A stretch of 64,000 nt of DNA from Pseudopedobacter sp035496935 (GTDB lineage: Bacteria > Bacteroidota > Bacteroidia > Sphingobacteriales > Sphingobacteriaceae): positions 209,048-273,047 of the forward strand of contig DATJED010000018.1 in assembly GCA_035496935.1 (NCBI GenBank), read 5' to 3'. The stretch's first letter is position 1, and every line of letters starts with the position of its first letter. A program made the position numbers and the translations under genes. Under the pieces are notes generated by a model that saw nothing but the letters and a program-made list of their open reading frames with translations, had not been told where the DNA came from and did no database searches. Shown one piece after another: positions 16,650 to 25,048 of the stretch.

Positions 16650-19600
16650 TTATTCGGTTTTAGGGATAGTGAAACAAAAAATTGAACCTACGCCAGGCGT
16701 AGATTTTAGCCAAATTCGTCCGTTCAAATATTCCACATGTCTTTTAGCAATAGAAAGTCCAATCCCTGTACCTTCATATTGATCTTTGTTATGTAGCCTT
16801 TGAAAGATAATAAATATTTTATCAAAAAATTTAGGTTCTATCCCTATTCCATTGTCTTTTACGGCAAACTCCCATTCACTTTCTTTTTCCGTTGTCCTAA
16901 TCTCAACAACTGGCAATTCGCCTTTCTTTACGTATTTTATCGCATTGTCAACCAAACAGTGTAAAATTTGAGTAACAGCAGCCTTGTAGGTTTTTAAAGT
17001 CGGTAAATCATCAGAAAGAATGGTTGCCGATGTTTCTACAATTATTTTATGGCGTAACTGCTTAAACTCCTGAAGGATCTCGTTCATATCCACCTTCTCC
17101 ATTCCTTCGGTAGGCTTGCTTGCCCTAGAGTATTCCAGTAGTTCCAGAATAATCTGCTTCATTCTTTTTGCGCCATCTGTTGCAAAATGGATGTACTGAT
17201 GCGCTTTTTCGTCAAGTTGCTCTCCGTACTTTCTTTTCAGCAGATCCATAAAGCTGGTAATCATCCGTAGTGGCTCTTGCAAATCGTGAGATGTAATAAA
17301 GGCAAATTGCTCTAATTCTTCATTTGACCGCTCCAGTTCGTGTGTATATTTACTAAGTGATATGTTAAGCTCGCTCAACTGAATTTCCATGTGTTTGCGT
17401 TCGGTCAAATCGGTCATAGCACCAACCATTCGCAAAGCTTTTCCTTCGGAATTTCTGATGATGACGCCACGGTCTACCACGTAAATTATACTCTCCGGAC
17501 TGCCTATCCTGTATTCTAATTCCCAATGCTTGCATAAAGGATCGGCAATTGCCCTGTAAATGCTTTCTTTTATTTTAGGAAGATCTTCTGGATGGAATTT
17601 ATCTTTCCAGTGCGCTGATTCTGATAACGACTTTAAAGATTCTTCACCGAAAAATTTCTCTATCCCGTGTGAGCGGTAAAATGTTTTATTTGCAATGTCC
17701 CAATCCCAAATGGCGTCCCGAGTTGCTTCGGTTGCTTTTTCAAATCGCTCATTTGCTTCCAGTAAACGAATATCTGCTTCCTTCCTCAGGGTTATATCTT
17801 TAAAATAAACCGAAAGCCCATCTTTAGAAGGGTATGCTACCACTTCAAACCATTTGCACAATGCGGGGTAATATTCTTCAAAGGTTACCGTATTGCCGGT
17901 TTCTATGGCTTTATGATATTGCCGGTAAAAGTCAGAGTCAATTGCATCTGCGTAAGCTTCCCACAGGTTTTTTCCTAAAACATCGGTTCTACTGCGCCCT
18001 AGGGTTTTTTCAGCTTCTTTATTCCAATAAGTTACCGTCCAATGTCGGTCTAACGCAAAAAACGCATCGCCAATACTTTCTAGGATGGTGCTTTTTTCGT
18101 CAAAGGCTTTTTTGAGGTTTTCTGCCGCCTCTTTTCTGCCACTGATGTCTCTAAAAAAAACGCTCAGCCCGTCTGCCGACGGATGTGCATTTACCTCCAT
18201 CCAAATACCGTAAAAGTCTTCGAAGGTGACGGATTGGTTGGTTTCCAATGCTTTTTTATAATTGCTATAAGAAGGAAGATCTAGGGCATCGGGAAACACC
18301 TGCCACAAGTTTTTGCCGACGATGTCCTCCCGTTTCACACCTAACAGCCTTTCTGCAGTTTTATTCCAATAGGTAACTTCAAAATCTTTTTTGATGGTGA
18401 AAAAGGCATCACCGATGCTTTCTAAAATACGATGTTTTTCATCATGTGCCTGTTGGAGTTCTTCGGCGGCTTTTTTTCTGTCATCAATGTTTTTAAAATA
18501 TGCAGAAACTCCACCATTTGAAGGATAAGCATTGATCTCATACCATTTGCCATCACCAGGAAACAGGTATTCAAACGATTTAGGTTTACCGGTTTCCGCC
18601 ACTTCATAAAAATTACGTTCCAATGGAGTTCCCAACGCTTCCGGAAATACCTGCCACATATTAAGCCCGCAAATATCTTCTTCTTTACGGTGCAGTAATC
18701 GCTCCGCCTCTTTGTTGAAGTAGGTAAATTCCCAGTTTTTATTTAGCGCATAAAAGGCGTCTGAAATACTTCCTAATATTTCTCTTATCTGGAGTTCCAA
18801 CATCTTTGATGCATGGATTTCCTGCAAACTGCCATAAATTTTGGTACACTGGTTGTTTACCCGTTCGCTTTTGCCGATACACCTTACCCATTTCTCGGTA
18901 CCCTTAGCCGTGATGAGCAGGAGCTCCTCGTCAAATTCTTGTCCCGTTTTTATCAACGTCTCTACGGCCCGCTGTACGCAAGCTTTGCTCGATTCCGTAT
19001 AAAATTCGAATCCCTGGGTCAACGAGGGATTGTAATGTTCGTCACACTCCAGAATCGTTCTTGTCATGGGCGACCAGTACATTGTGTCTTCTTCCCGGTT
19101 GATCAAGTCTAATTCCCAGCTGCCTATTTTAGCCATGCCGGTAGCTTGCCTTAAAAGCTCCTCGTTTTTTGCTTCCTGAGTGACGTCCAAAATCACCGAG
19201 TTGAACAGGATTGTCCCATCCGTCAAAAAATCTGGAGAGCCATAGCCTGCATGGGTTCGCTGTTCTCCGTTGGGCATGATATATTTCCACCTGCCGGCCC
19301 ACTTTGTTTTGTTTTGGATAGATTGCCCGATGCTTTGTTGCACTTTTAGGATTTCTCCGCCTGCACTGATCTGATTCCAAACCAGTTGGTTGTTTTGGAT
19401 GACCTCTTCCGCCTTAAAGCCCCACACCTGTTCGGCGCCTTTTGTAACATATTTTAGCGCATCTGTGCCATCCGGGTAAATTAGGTATTGAAAGACGACG
19501 CCCGGCAGGTTATCGGCTAAGGACTGCAACCTGATTTCTGCTTCTTTACGGTCATGAATATCCTGAAAACTACCGTAAATACGCTTACACTTGCCGTCCA

Positions 19601-21881
19601 CTATCTCCGCGTTACCAATTACACGCACCCAGCGTTCATTTTTTTTGGCGGTAAGCAGCACCGCTTCCAAATCAAACGGTTCGCCCGTTACCATACATTC
19701 TCCAATAATGAACTCTACCTTCGATCGGAAATCTTCGCGGTAAAAATTAATCGCTTCCGTGAAATCTGGAAAAAACGTTGTGGGGTCTGTTTCGTGTAGC
19801 TGATGCACCATATCTGACCAAAAAATTGCGCTGTTTACAAAATCTATCTCCCAGCTCCCTATCTTGGCAAGTTTGCTTGCTTGCCGGGTGAGCTCTCTGA
19901 GGGCTTTTTCTTCGGTGATATTTTTTGCAGTGGCATAAATGACTCCTCCATCCATATCCGCATTGCCGGTCCAACTTAGCCAGATCACGGACCCATTTTT
20001 TGTGATATACCTATTCTCGAATTTAAACGTAGTTTTTTCTTTGCTTAATCTCAAAATCTCATTGATAGAAATATCTTTGTCTTCTGGATGGACAAACTTT
20101 GCGCAGGTCTGGTGCAAAATATCTTCTTCAGTATAGCCAAGCAACTGATAACCGGACCTGTTCATTTTTAAAAATCTGCCCTGGAAATCTACCAAACACA
20201 AAATGTCAGGAATAGCTCCGTACAGGTGGTTCAAGTCGTTCTCCAGTTTTTTTCGGTTTATTTCAGACCCTATAAACCCCTCTAACTGGCGAAATATGCG
20301 AGCGTACTTTTTTAAATTATTAACATCGTGTTTTGTGCCTATGAGCAAGACGCCTATTATTTCTTTACTAGCAATTAACGGAATGCCCAGGATTGATTTT
20401 AAGCCCGTTTTTTTGGCAGTTTCTCTTCTGACAAAATCCTTATTTTCGTCAATATCGTTCCACAGCAACTGTGTTTTTTTTAACCAGACTTTCCCCTGCA
20501 AACCATCGGTTATTTTAAAATTAGGAACATCAGGGTGTTCGCTAAACACTTTATCTTTTGGATCCGCTATGCAATGGCTTAACAAGTGTAAACGAGTTTT
20601 TTCGAGGTTGGTTGTCCATAGCTCTACCAAATCAAACTTGCCAAAGTTGCTGATAGTTTCACATAGCTGGTTTGCTGCGGTTGCATAATCGTTCTCGAAA
20701 TTAAAATTGATACTGATCTTTGCTAGTAGCTCTTTCTCTAGGTCTTTGTTTTTTTGTTCGGTAACGTCTTTTTCAATTGCGATCCAGTGGGTAAACCATC
20801 CACTTTCGTCTGCCACCGGAGATATACTGAAGTTGACCCAAAACTCTTCCCCGGTTTTTTTGTAATTGATAACTGTCGTCTCGTAAGGCTGCCAGTTTTT
20901 AATTGCTTTGCTTAATTTTGCCCGCTCTTGTTTGTCTGTCTTTGATCCCTGTAGTATCCGAGGGCTTTTCCCGATGACTTCATTCGCTTCGTAGCCGGTC
21001 ATTTTGGTAAATGCCTTATTTACGTAAATAATTTTAGGTCCGGGCTCATCTATTGGTTCTGCTTCTGTAATCAAAACGGCGTCCTGTGTGTTTGTGATCA
21101 CACTTTCAAGCAGCTTCAATCGTTGCTCTTCCACTTTCCGGCTGGTGATGTCCTGTACCGTTCCTTCAAAAGCGATGAGCTTTCCCTTTTCGTCTTTTAC
21201 CCATCGCCCTAGTTCGTGTACCCATTTAACGCTGCGATCAGGACATACAATCCTGTGAATCATATCCAGGTTTTTTCCTCCAGCAAAGGCGATTCGTTGA
21301 TCTTCTTCAAAGGCCTCCTTATCATCAGGATGAATAGTTTGCACAAAATTCTCGAAAGTTAGTTCGAATTGATTTCTGTTTCTTCCCCAAATATTAAAAA
21401 CTTCATCGGTCCACGAGAGGCTGTTGGCATCTACTTCTAACCTCCAATAGCCTAAGTTGGCGATACTTGAGGCTGCTTTAAGCTTGGTTTCTGATGCTTT
21501 AAGTAGGCTGAGTTGTTCCTCGTCGTCACTTATATCCCGGCAAATAACCAGCATACAATTTTTATGGCCGAAATCAACTTTGTGCCCGTTGATTTCTGTT
21601 TTTATTGTATCGCCAGACTTTTTCTTGTGTGTAAATATGCCAAAATAGATATTTCCGGTCTTTTCCTGCAAGTTTTCGAGCGCTGCAATTAATTTTGGAA
21701 CCTCTTCGGGCGGTCGTAAATCTTTCAGATTTAACGAAAGAAATTCCTCTTTGCTATATCCGTATTGGCTTAAGGCCGCTTGGTTAACATCTAAAATTTC
21801 AAATGTGTGCAAATCATATACCCATGAGGCCAAGGGGTTAAAGTAAAATAAGCTACTGTAATCAGCTACACTTTTTGCCAT
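16650..21881 (-). CDS. Giant soluble multi-PAS/GAF histidine kinase
   Basis: A 1743-residue protein with no membrane segment. I count about eleven PAS domains and one GAF: three PAS (to about 380), a GAF (about 390-545), then PAS 4 to 11 (about 550-1480). PAS 8, 9 and 10 are near-repeats sharing 'SIGDAFFxL' and 'YWNKxAExxLG' strings. PAS 5 and 7 are also alike (GSWE, W-V-R-x-IG, IYGS). The catalytic core has FAFITSHDLQEPLRMITSF (phosphoacceptor His near 1528), then DNAIKY, DNGIGIEP and GTGIGLSIAK of an HATPase. It heads an operon with two receiver proteins. Signals sensed are unknown, and no cofactor residues can be assigned. Confidence 0.92.
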   Translation of the reverse strand: MAKSVADYSSLFYFNPLASWVYDLHTFEILDVNQAALSQYGYSKEEFLSLNLKDLRPPEEVPKLIAALENLQEKTGNIYFGIFTHKKKSGDTIKTEINGHKVDFGHKNCMLVICRDISDDEEQLSLLKASETKLKAASSIANLGYWRLEVDANSLSWTDEVFNIWGRNRNQFELTFENFVQTIHPDDKEAFEEDQRIAFAGGKNLDMIHRIVCPDRSVKWVHELGRWVKDEKGKLIAFEGTVQDITSRKVEEQRLKLLESVITNTQDAVLITEAEPIDEPGPKIIYVNKAFTKMTGYEANEVIGKSPRILQGSKTDKQERAKLSKAIKNWQPYETTVINYKKTGEEFWVNFSISPVADESGWFTHWIAIEKDVTEQKNKDLEKELLAKISINFNFENDYATAANQLCETISNFGKFDLVELWTTNLEKTRLHLLSHCIADPKDKVFSEHPDVPNFKITDGLQGKVWLKKTQLLWNDIDENKDFVRRETAKKTGLKSILGIPLIASKEIIGVLLIGTKHDVNNLKKYARIFRQLEGFIGSEINRKKLENDLNHLYGAIPDILCLVDFQGRFLKMNRSGYQLLGYTEEDILHQTCAKFVHPEDKDISINEILRLSKEKTTFKFENRYITKNGSVIWLSWTGNADMDGGVIYATAKNITEEKALRELTRQASKLAKIGSWEIDFVNSAIFWSDMVHQLHETDPTTFFPDFTEAINFYREDFRSKVEFIIGECMVTGEPFDLEAVLLTAKKNERWVRVIGNAEIVDGKCKRIYGSFQDIHDRKEAEIRLQSLADNLPGVVFQYLIYPDGTDALKYVTKGAEQVWGFKAEEVIQNNQLVWNQISAGGEILKVQQSIGQSIQNKTKWAGRWKYIMPNGEQRTHAGYGSPDFLTDGTILFNSVILDVTQEAKNEELLRQATGMAKIGSWELDLINREEDTMYWSPMTRTILECDEHYNPSLTQGFEFYTESSKACVQRAVETLIKTGQEFDEELLLITAKGTEKWVRCIGKSERVNNQCTKIYGSLQEIHASKMLELQIREILGSISDAFYALNKNWEFTYFNKEAERLLHRKEEDICGLNMWQVFPEALGTPLERNFYEVAETGKPKSFEYLFPGDGKWYEINAYPSNGGVSAYFKNIDDRKKAAEELQQAHDEKHRILESIGDAFFTIKKDFEVTYWNKTAERLLGVKREDIVGKNLWQVFPDALDLPSYSNYKKALETNQSVTFEDFYGIWMEVNAHPSADGLSVFFRDISGRKEAAENLKKAFDEKSTILESIGDAFFALDRHWTVTYWNKEAEKTLGRSRTDVLGKNLWEAYADAIDSDFYRQYHKAIETGNTVTFEEYYPALCKWFEVVAYPSKDGLSVYFKDITLRKEADIRLLEANERFEKATEATRDAIWDWDIANKTFYRSHGIEKFFGEESLKSLSESAHWKDKFHPEDLPKIKESIYRAIADPLCKHWELEYRIGSPESIIYVVDRGVIIRNSEGKALRMVGAMTDLTERKHMEIQLSELNISLSKYTHELERSNEELEQFAFITSHDLQEPLRMITSFMDLLKRKYGEQLDEKAHQYIHFATDGAKRMKQIILELLEYSRASKPTEGMEKVDMNEILQEFKQLRHKIIVETSATILSDDLPTLKTYKAAVTQILHCLVDNAIKYVKKGELPVVEIRTTEKESEWEFAVKDNGIGIEPKFFDKIFIIFQRLHNKDQYEGTGIGLSIAKRHVEYLNGRIWLKSTPGVGSIFCFTIPKTE

Positions 21882-21990
21882 AATGAGATTTTGTTTGTAA
21901 GGTTTGTTTTACAGTAAACCCAGCTGAGATATGGTTTTTGAAACTAGCTTCAGTCTTAAATAAATGGTTTTGTCATCTACCAAAATAGAT

Positions 21991-22018
21991 AAATTATCTT
22001 GCCGCTACAAGATAATTT
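21991..22018 (-). terminator. Perfect 11-bp inverted repeat downstream of the lactonase gene
   Basis: AAATTATCTTG (21991-22001) pairs fully with CAAGATAATTT (22008-22018) around a 6-base loop, about 74 bases after the lactonase stop on the minus strand. The stem is AT-rich and the T-run is short, so it is either a weak terminator or an operator for the large kinase operon downstream. Confidence 0.4.
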
Positions 22019-22091
22019 TTTAACGTCACCAATATTAATTTTGAAAGGGTTGCGTGTCATTTAAATATAACACTAAAAACCCGCCGAAAAT

Positions 22092-23225
22092 CTATTTTAC
22101 TTCCACAAACTTCAAACAAACCGGACTCCCAACCTTCAACATTTCACCCGTATAACTCAATAAACCAGTTTTTTTATCTCTACTAAAAACAAAAATATCA
22201 TCGGTGTATTGGTGGCCAACCAAAAGGAAATTATCTGTGGGGTCAATCGTGAAATTTCTTGGGCCTTTTCCTTTGGTGCTTACATTCGCAACTTTGGTAA
22301 GTTTGCCGTTCTTCGCTACTTTAAAAATCGCAATTTCGTTGGCAGTTCCACGATTGGTGGTGTATAGAAATTTGCCATCGTTTGATAAATGGATATCTGC
22401 ACCACTGTCTTCACCTTTAAAATCTGTGGCATCTGTATTTATTTCTTGTATCAGCGTAGCTTTATTGTCTTTATAATCAAAAACAGAAACATAGGCTTTC
22501 ATTTCGGACATTACATAAAGCTTATCACCTTTTTTATTAAATGTAAAATGGCGGGGGCCAAAACCCGGCTCAATTTTTACATCAGAAGTTTCCTCTGCCT
22601 TTAAAGGCTGTTTTTCCTTGCCGTTGTACTTGTATGCTTTTATAAAATCTATCCCTAAATCGGCAACATATAAAATGCTTCCGTCTGGAGAAAAATTGGT
22701 AGAGTGTACATGTGGGGCCTGTTGCCGTTTTTCGTTGATACTACTACCCGTGTGTTTAATTAGCTGGCTAACCGGAGCCAAACTTCCATCCGCATTTATC
22801 GGGAAAACGCTTAAACTACCACCGCCGTAATTGGCAGAAAAAGCAAATTTACTATCTTTTGAAAGCGTAACATGGCATGGCCCCGGGCTGGTAGTAGGCT
22901 GTGAGTTGATGAACGACAAAACGCCTTTTTTTGCATCAAAATTAAATGCGCTTAAACCGCTTTGGTTTCCACTTGCTTCGCTTACGCTGTAAACTTTGGT
23001 TGCTTCGTCATTAACTGCAAAATAAGAAGGATTTACCACGCCTTCGGTTTTAGATTCGAAACTTAATTTGCCGGTGGAAGCATCAAACTTATAAACAAAA
23101 AGACCGTTGGTTTGCGTTTTTGTATAAGTGCCAATAATTAAGTGGTACTCTTTTGGAACTGCTTGTGAAAAACCTAAAACGGGTAAACAGAAAAACGCGG
23201 ACATTAGTACAGATTTAAGCTTCAT
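22092..23225 (-). CDS. Exported lactonase-family seven-bladed propeller protein
   Basis: A 377-residue protein of the YbhE/Pgl-type lactonase family (PF10282). A signal peptide (MKLKSVLMSAFFCLPVLGFSQA) is followed by YHLIIGTYTKTQTNGLFVYKF and VNPSYFAVNDEATKVYSVSE. Later blades show SPGPCHVTLSKDSKFAFSANYGGGSLSVFPI, FGPRHFTFNKKGDKLYVMSE and KGPRNFTIDPTDNFLLVGHQ. Cytoplasmic relatives hydrolyse 6-phosphogluconolactone. A signal peptide makes a sugar-phosphate lactone less likely here, so the true substrate is unknown. It is the only gene in its transcription unit, between two intrinsic terminators. Confidence 0.85.
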   Translation of the reverse strand: MKLKSVLMSAFFCLPVLGFSQAVPKEYHLIIGTYTKTQTNGLFVYKFDASTGKLSFESKTEGVVNPSYFAVNDEATKVYSVSEASGNQSGLSAFNFDAKKGVLSFINSQPTTSPGPCHVTLSKDSKFAFSANYGGGSLSVFPINADGSLAPVSQLIKHTGSSINEKRQQAPHVHSTNFSPDGSILYVADLGIDFIKAYKYNGKEKQPLKAEETSDVKIEPGFGPRHFTFNKKGDKLYVMSEMKAYVSVFDYKDNKATLIQEINTDATDFKGEDSGADIHLSNDGKFLYTTNRGTANEIAIFKVAKNGKLTKVANVSTKGKGPRNFTIDPTDNFLLVGHQYTDDIFVFSRDKKTGLLSYTGEMLKVGSPVCLKFVEVK

Positions 23226-23275
23226 GATGATGGGTAAGAAAATGGTTTTAATTAAGATGCAATATAGCTAAAAAA

Positions 23276-23304
23276 CAAAAAAAGCCCTCCGTAAAGAAGG
23301 CTTT
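23276..23304 (-). terminator. Intrinsic terminator of the L,D-transpeptidase-like gene
   Basis: On the minus strand AAAGCC, a 12-base loop and GGCTTT are followed by a run of T (complement of the A-run before 23284). It lies 26 bases after the stop at 23330. Confidence 0.75.
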
Positions 23305-23329
23305 GTATCAATAATGTTTTTCTGGAATT

Positions 23330-24148
23330 TTATAGGAAAGCTACATCACTAAAGTTCTGGTCTAAAGTATTTGTCGCCAAAAGACTTGATTTGTATCTGT
23401 CGCTGTTTCCATTGATAAAAAAACAAGTTTTTCCTTTTATTAAGTCAATTATTTTAGCGTTCAAAGCTTCCGGGACTGCTGGGCATCCAAAGCTTCTGCC
23501 TAAACGGCCAGTGCTTTTAATAAAATCTTCACTCACATATTTTGCGCCATGTACTACAATGGCTCTAGCTCTGGCTAAATCATTTATACCCTTATCTTGG
23601 CCATCTAATTTTAATGATAAACCATGTTTTCCTAAATACGTTTCGCTTGCAATATAAAATCCTAAACTGCTCTGGTGAGATTCTGCCACATTAGAAAAAT
23701 TGGTGGCCATATTTGCGCCACTGCCTTGTCCGTGTGCCACATAGGTATTCAATAACAGCGTTTTGTTTTTTAAATCAACAATCCACATTCTTTTGCTTGT
23801 GCTGGGTTTACTAAAATCAACAATGGTAACTACGCTTTTAACGTCGCTTAAAAGGTGTTGGTTTTTTAAATTCATGAAACCGGTGAGCGCTTTTTCAAAA
23901 ACATTGAGTGCTAAACCAGATGTTCTTAAATCGGTTTCCTCATAAAGGGTATTTACGTAATTGCTGAACGATAGCTGCTCTGTGACTTGAGCATTCGTGG
24001 TGTCTTTTAGTATGCTTTCGGGATGATTTTTGGTTGGGTTTTCTTTTGAAGTTTTCCAGCTAAGGTTTAAAAACATAAACGAAAAAGCGAATAGCATTAA
24101 ACCTTTTACCGAGTAAATTTTAATTTTTCTGTTTTTTAAATACTTCAT
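23330..24148 (-). CDS. Murein L,D-transpeptidase catalytic-domain family protein (YkuD_2)
   Basis: A 272-residue exported protein with a basic N-terminus and a hydrophobic segment (about 12-34). The catalytic region has MWIVDLKNKTLLLNTYVAHGQGSG, FYIASETYLGKHGLSL, AIVVHGAKY with the conserved His, and GRSFGCPAVPE with the catalytic Cys. This is the YkuD_2 (PF13645) arrangement seen in putative peptidoglycan cross-linking enzymes. The ATG at 24148 is preceded by GAAAGGGAAAAT, a good ribosome-binding site. An upstream TTG at 24172 is less likely. The gene is followed by its own terminator. Confidence 0.85.
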   Translation of the reverse strand: MKYLKNRKIKIYSVKGLMLFAFSFMFLNLSWKTSKENPTKNHPESILKDTTNAQVTEQLSFSNYVNTLYEETDLRTSGLALNVFEKALTGFMNLKNQHLLSDVKSVVTIVDFSKPSTSKRMWIVDLKNKTLLLNTYVAHGQGSGANMATNFSNVAESHQSSLGFYIASETYLGKHGLSLKLDGQDKGINDLARARAIVVHGAKYVSEDFIKSTGRLGRSFGCPAVPEALNAKIIDLIKGKTCFFINGNSDRYKSSLLATNTLDQNFSDVAFL

Positions 24149-24530
24149 ATTTTCCCTTTCTTTTTTATACAAGTTAACTAATCCTTTTACTATTAATGGT
24201 TAAACTATGGAAAAGTAACCCTTATCATTCGTTTCGTGACATTAATTAAACATCTATAAATTAATTAGATAAAGAAATGCAACGGCATTTTTTTAGTGAT
24301 TTTGTGACGACTTTGCTTGTCGCAAGGCTTCCATTGGGTCCTTTAAAGGCGTGGCAGACCGATTAATATACTGAAAGGCATAAGTACACTTCTTTTGGGT
24401 TAGATAGCCAAATTGGCGATTTAAAATCTCTGAAACCGTAGTGGAGATGATTTGGAGTAAAGTCATGTGCGGGGCTTTTTTTAGAAACTTGCTTATTAGT
24501 ACGTATGAAAAAAATATTTATTGCTAACGC
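24149..24530. other. 382-bp gap, no gene seen
   Basis: The gap lies upstream of the L,D-transpeptidase-like gene. A small hairpin (ACGACTTTGCTTGTCG, about 24307-24322) and AT-rich DNA are visible. No exact TAnnTTTG box, tRNA or convincing ORF was found. Confidence 0.45.
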
Positions 24531-24812
24531 TTATAAGTAAATTTTTAATCCTTCTTGATGATTGTCTTTAGCAACTTCTTTTCTGTCTTTTCTTTTTGAA
24601 AATAAAACCAAGAAAAAAACCAGCAGACTTAACTCCAATAAAACTGTTTTTACCAATAAAGAAAAAACAAATGCAGCTAAAACATTGGCTAATATCGCAA
24701 CAAGAAGCGTAAGTATTAATGTTCTGTACCGATACATGTTTTGCAAGATTTGGTATTCCTGTTTACGAAGCAACTGCCGTAAAGTTTCATTTGTTTTTAA
24801 TGCTGCCGACAA
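24531..24812 (-). CDS. Possible small two-helix membrane protein
   Basis: A reading frame of 93 codons beginning with TTG. It encodes a Lys/Arg/Glu-containing N-terminus, two hydrophobic stretches (about 32-52 and 55-74, e.g. LILTLLVAILANVLAAFVFS) and a charged tail. No recognised family. The protein pattern is plausible for a small inner-membrane protein, but there is no ATG before the internal Met at about residue 26 and an in-frame stop lies just upstream. It could therefore be a truncated remnant. A plus-strand ORF over the same bases looks worse. Confidence 0.3.
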   Translation of the reverse strand: MSAALKTNETLRQLLRKQEYQILQNMYRYRTLILTLLVAILANVLAAFVFSLLVKTVLLELSLLVFFLVLFSKRKDRKEVAKDNHQEGLKIYL

Positions 24813-24890
24813 CAGGAAGCCGGCTTATCAGAAACATAAGTTTTTACTTATTCCTGAATACGGTTGTAATATTTGTAACGATACTAATTT

Positions 24891-24979
24891 GGGCGTTTTA
24901 ACACGCTGTCCGCTATATCTTTTTGTTGTGCAGAGCGAAGCCGAAGGACAAAAAAGGATGCCGCTTCCATCGTTAACGC
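24891..24979 (-). repeat. Dispersed intergenic element, copy B
   Basis: Read on the minus strand the element begins GCGTTAACGATGGAAGCGG and ends AGCGTGTTAAAACGCCC, matching copy A (6413-6511) in both flanks. The central GAGCGAAGCCGAAGG lies on the strand opposite to the flank orientation seen in copy A, so the core is inverted between copies. It lies just beyond the glycyl-tRNA synthetase terminator. Confidence 0.7.
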
Positions 24980-24997
24980 TTCCAAAAAGCATTATTG

Positions 24998-25027
24998 ACA
25001 AAAAAGCCCTTGCAAAACGCAAAGGCT
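24998..25027 (-). terminator. Intrinsic terminator of the glycyl-tRNA synthetase gene
   Basis: On the minus strand AGCCTTTGC and GCAAGGGCT form a stem around GTTTT, followed by a T-run. It begins about 20 bases after the stop codon at 25049. Confidence 0.75.
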
Positions 25028-25048
25028 TAAAAGATCTTTAACTCTTTA

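Noticed and set aside
24562..25041. Plus-strand ORF of 159 codons
   Set aside because: It runs across the dispersed element copy B and the glycyl-tRNA synthetase terminator, with composition typical of read-through repeat DNA.
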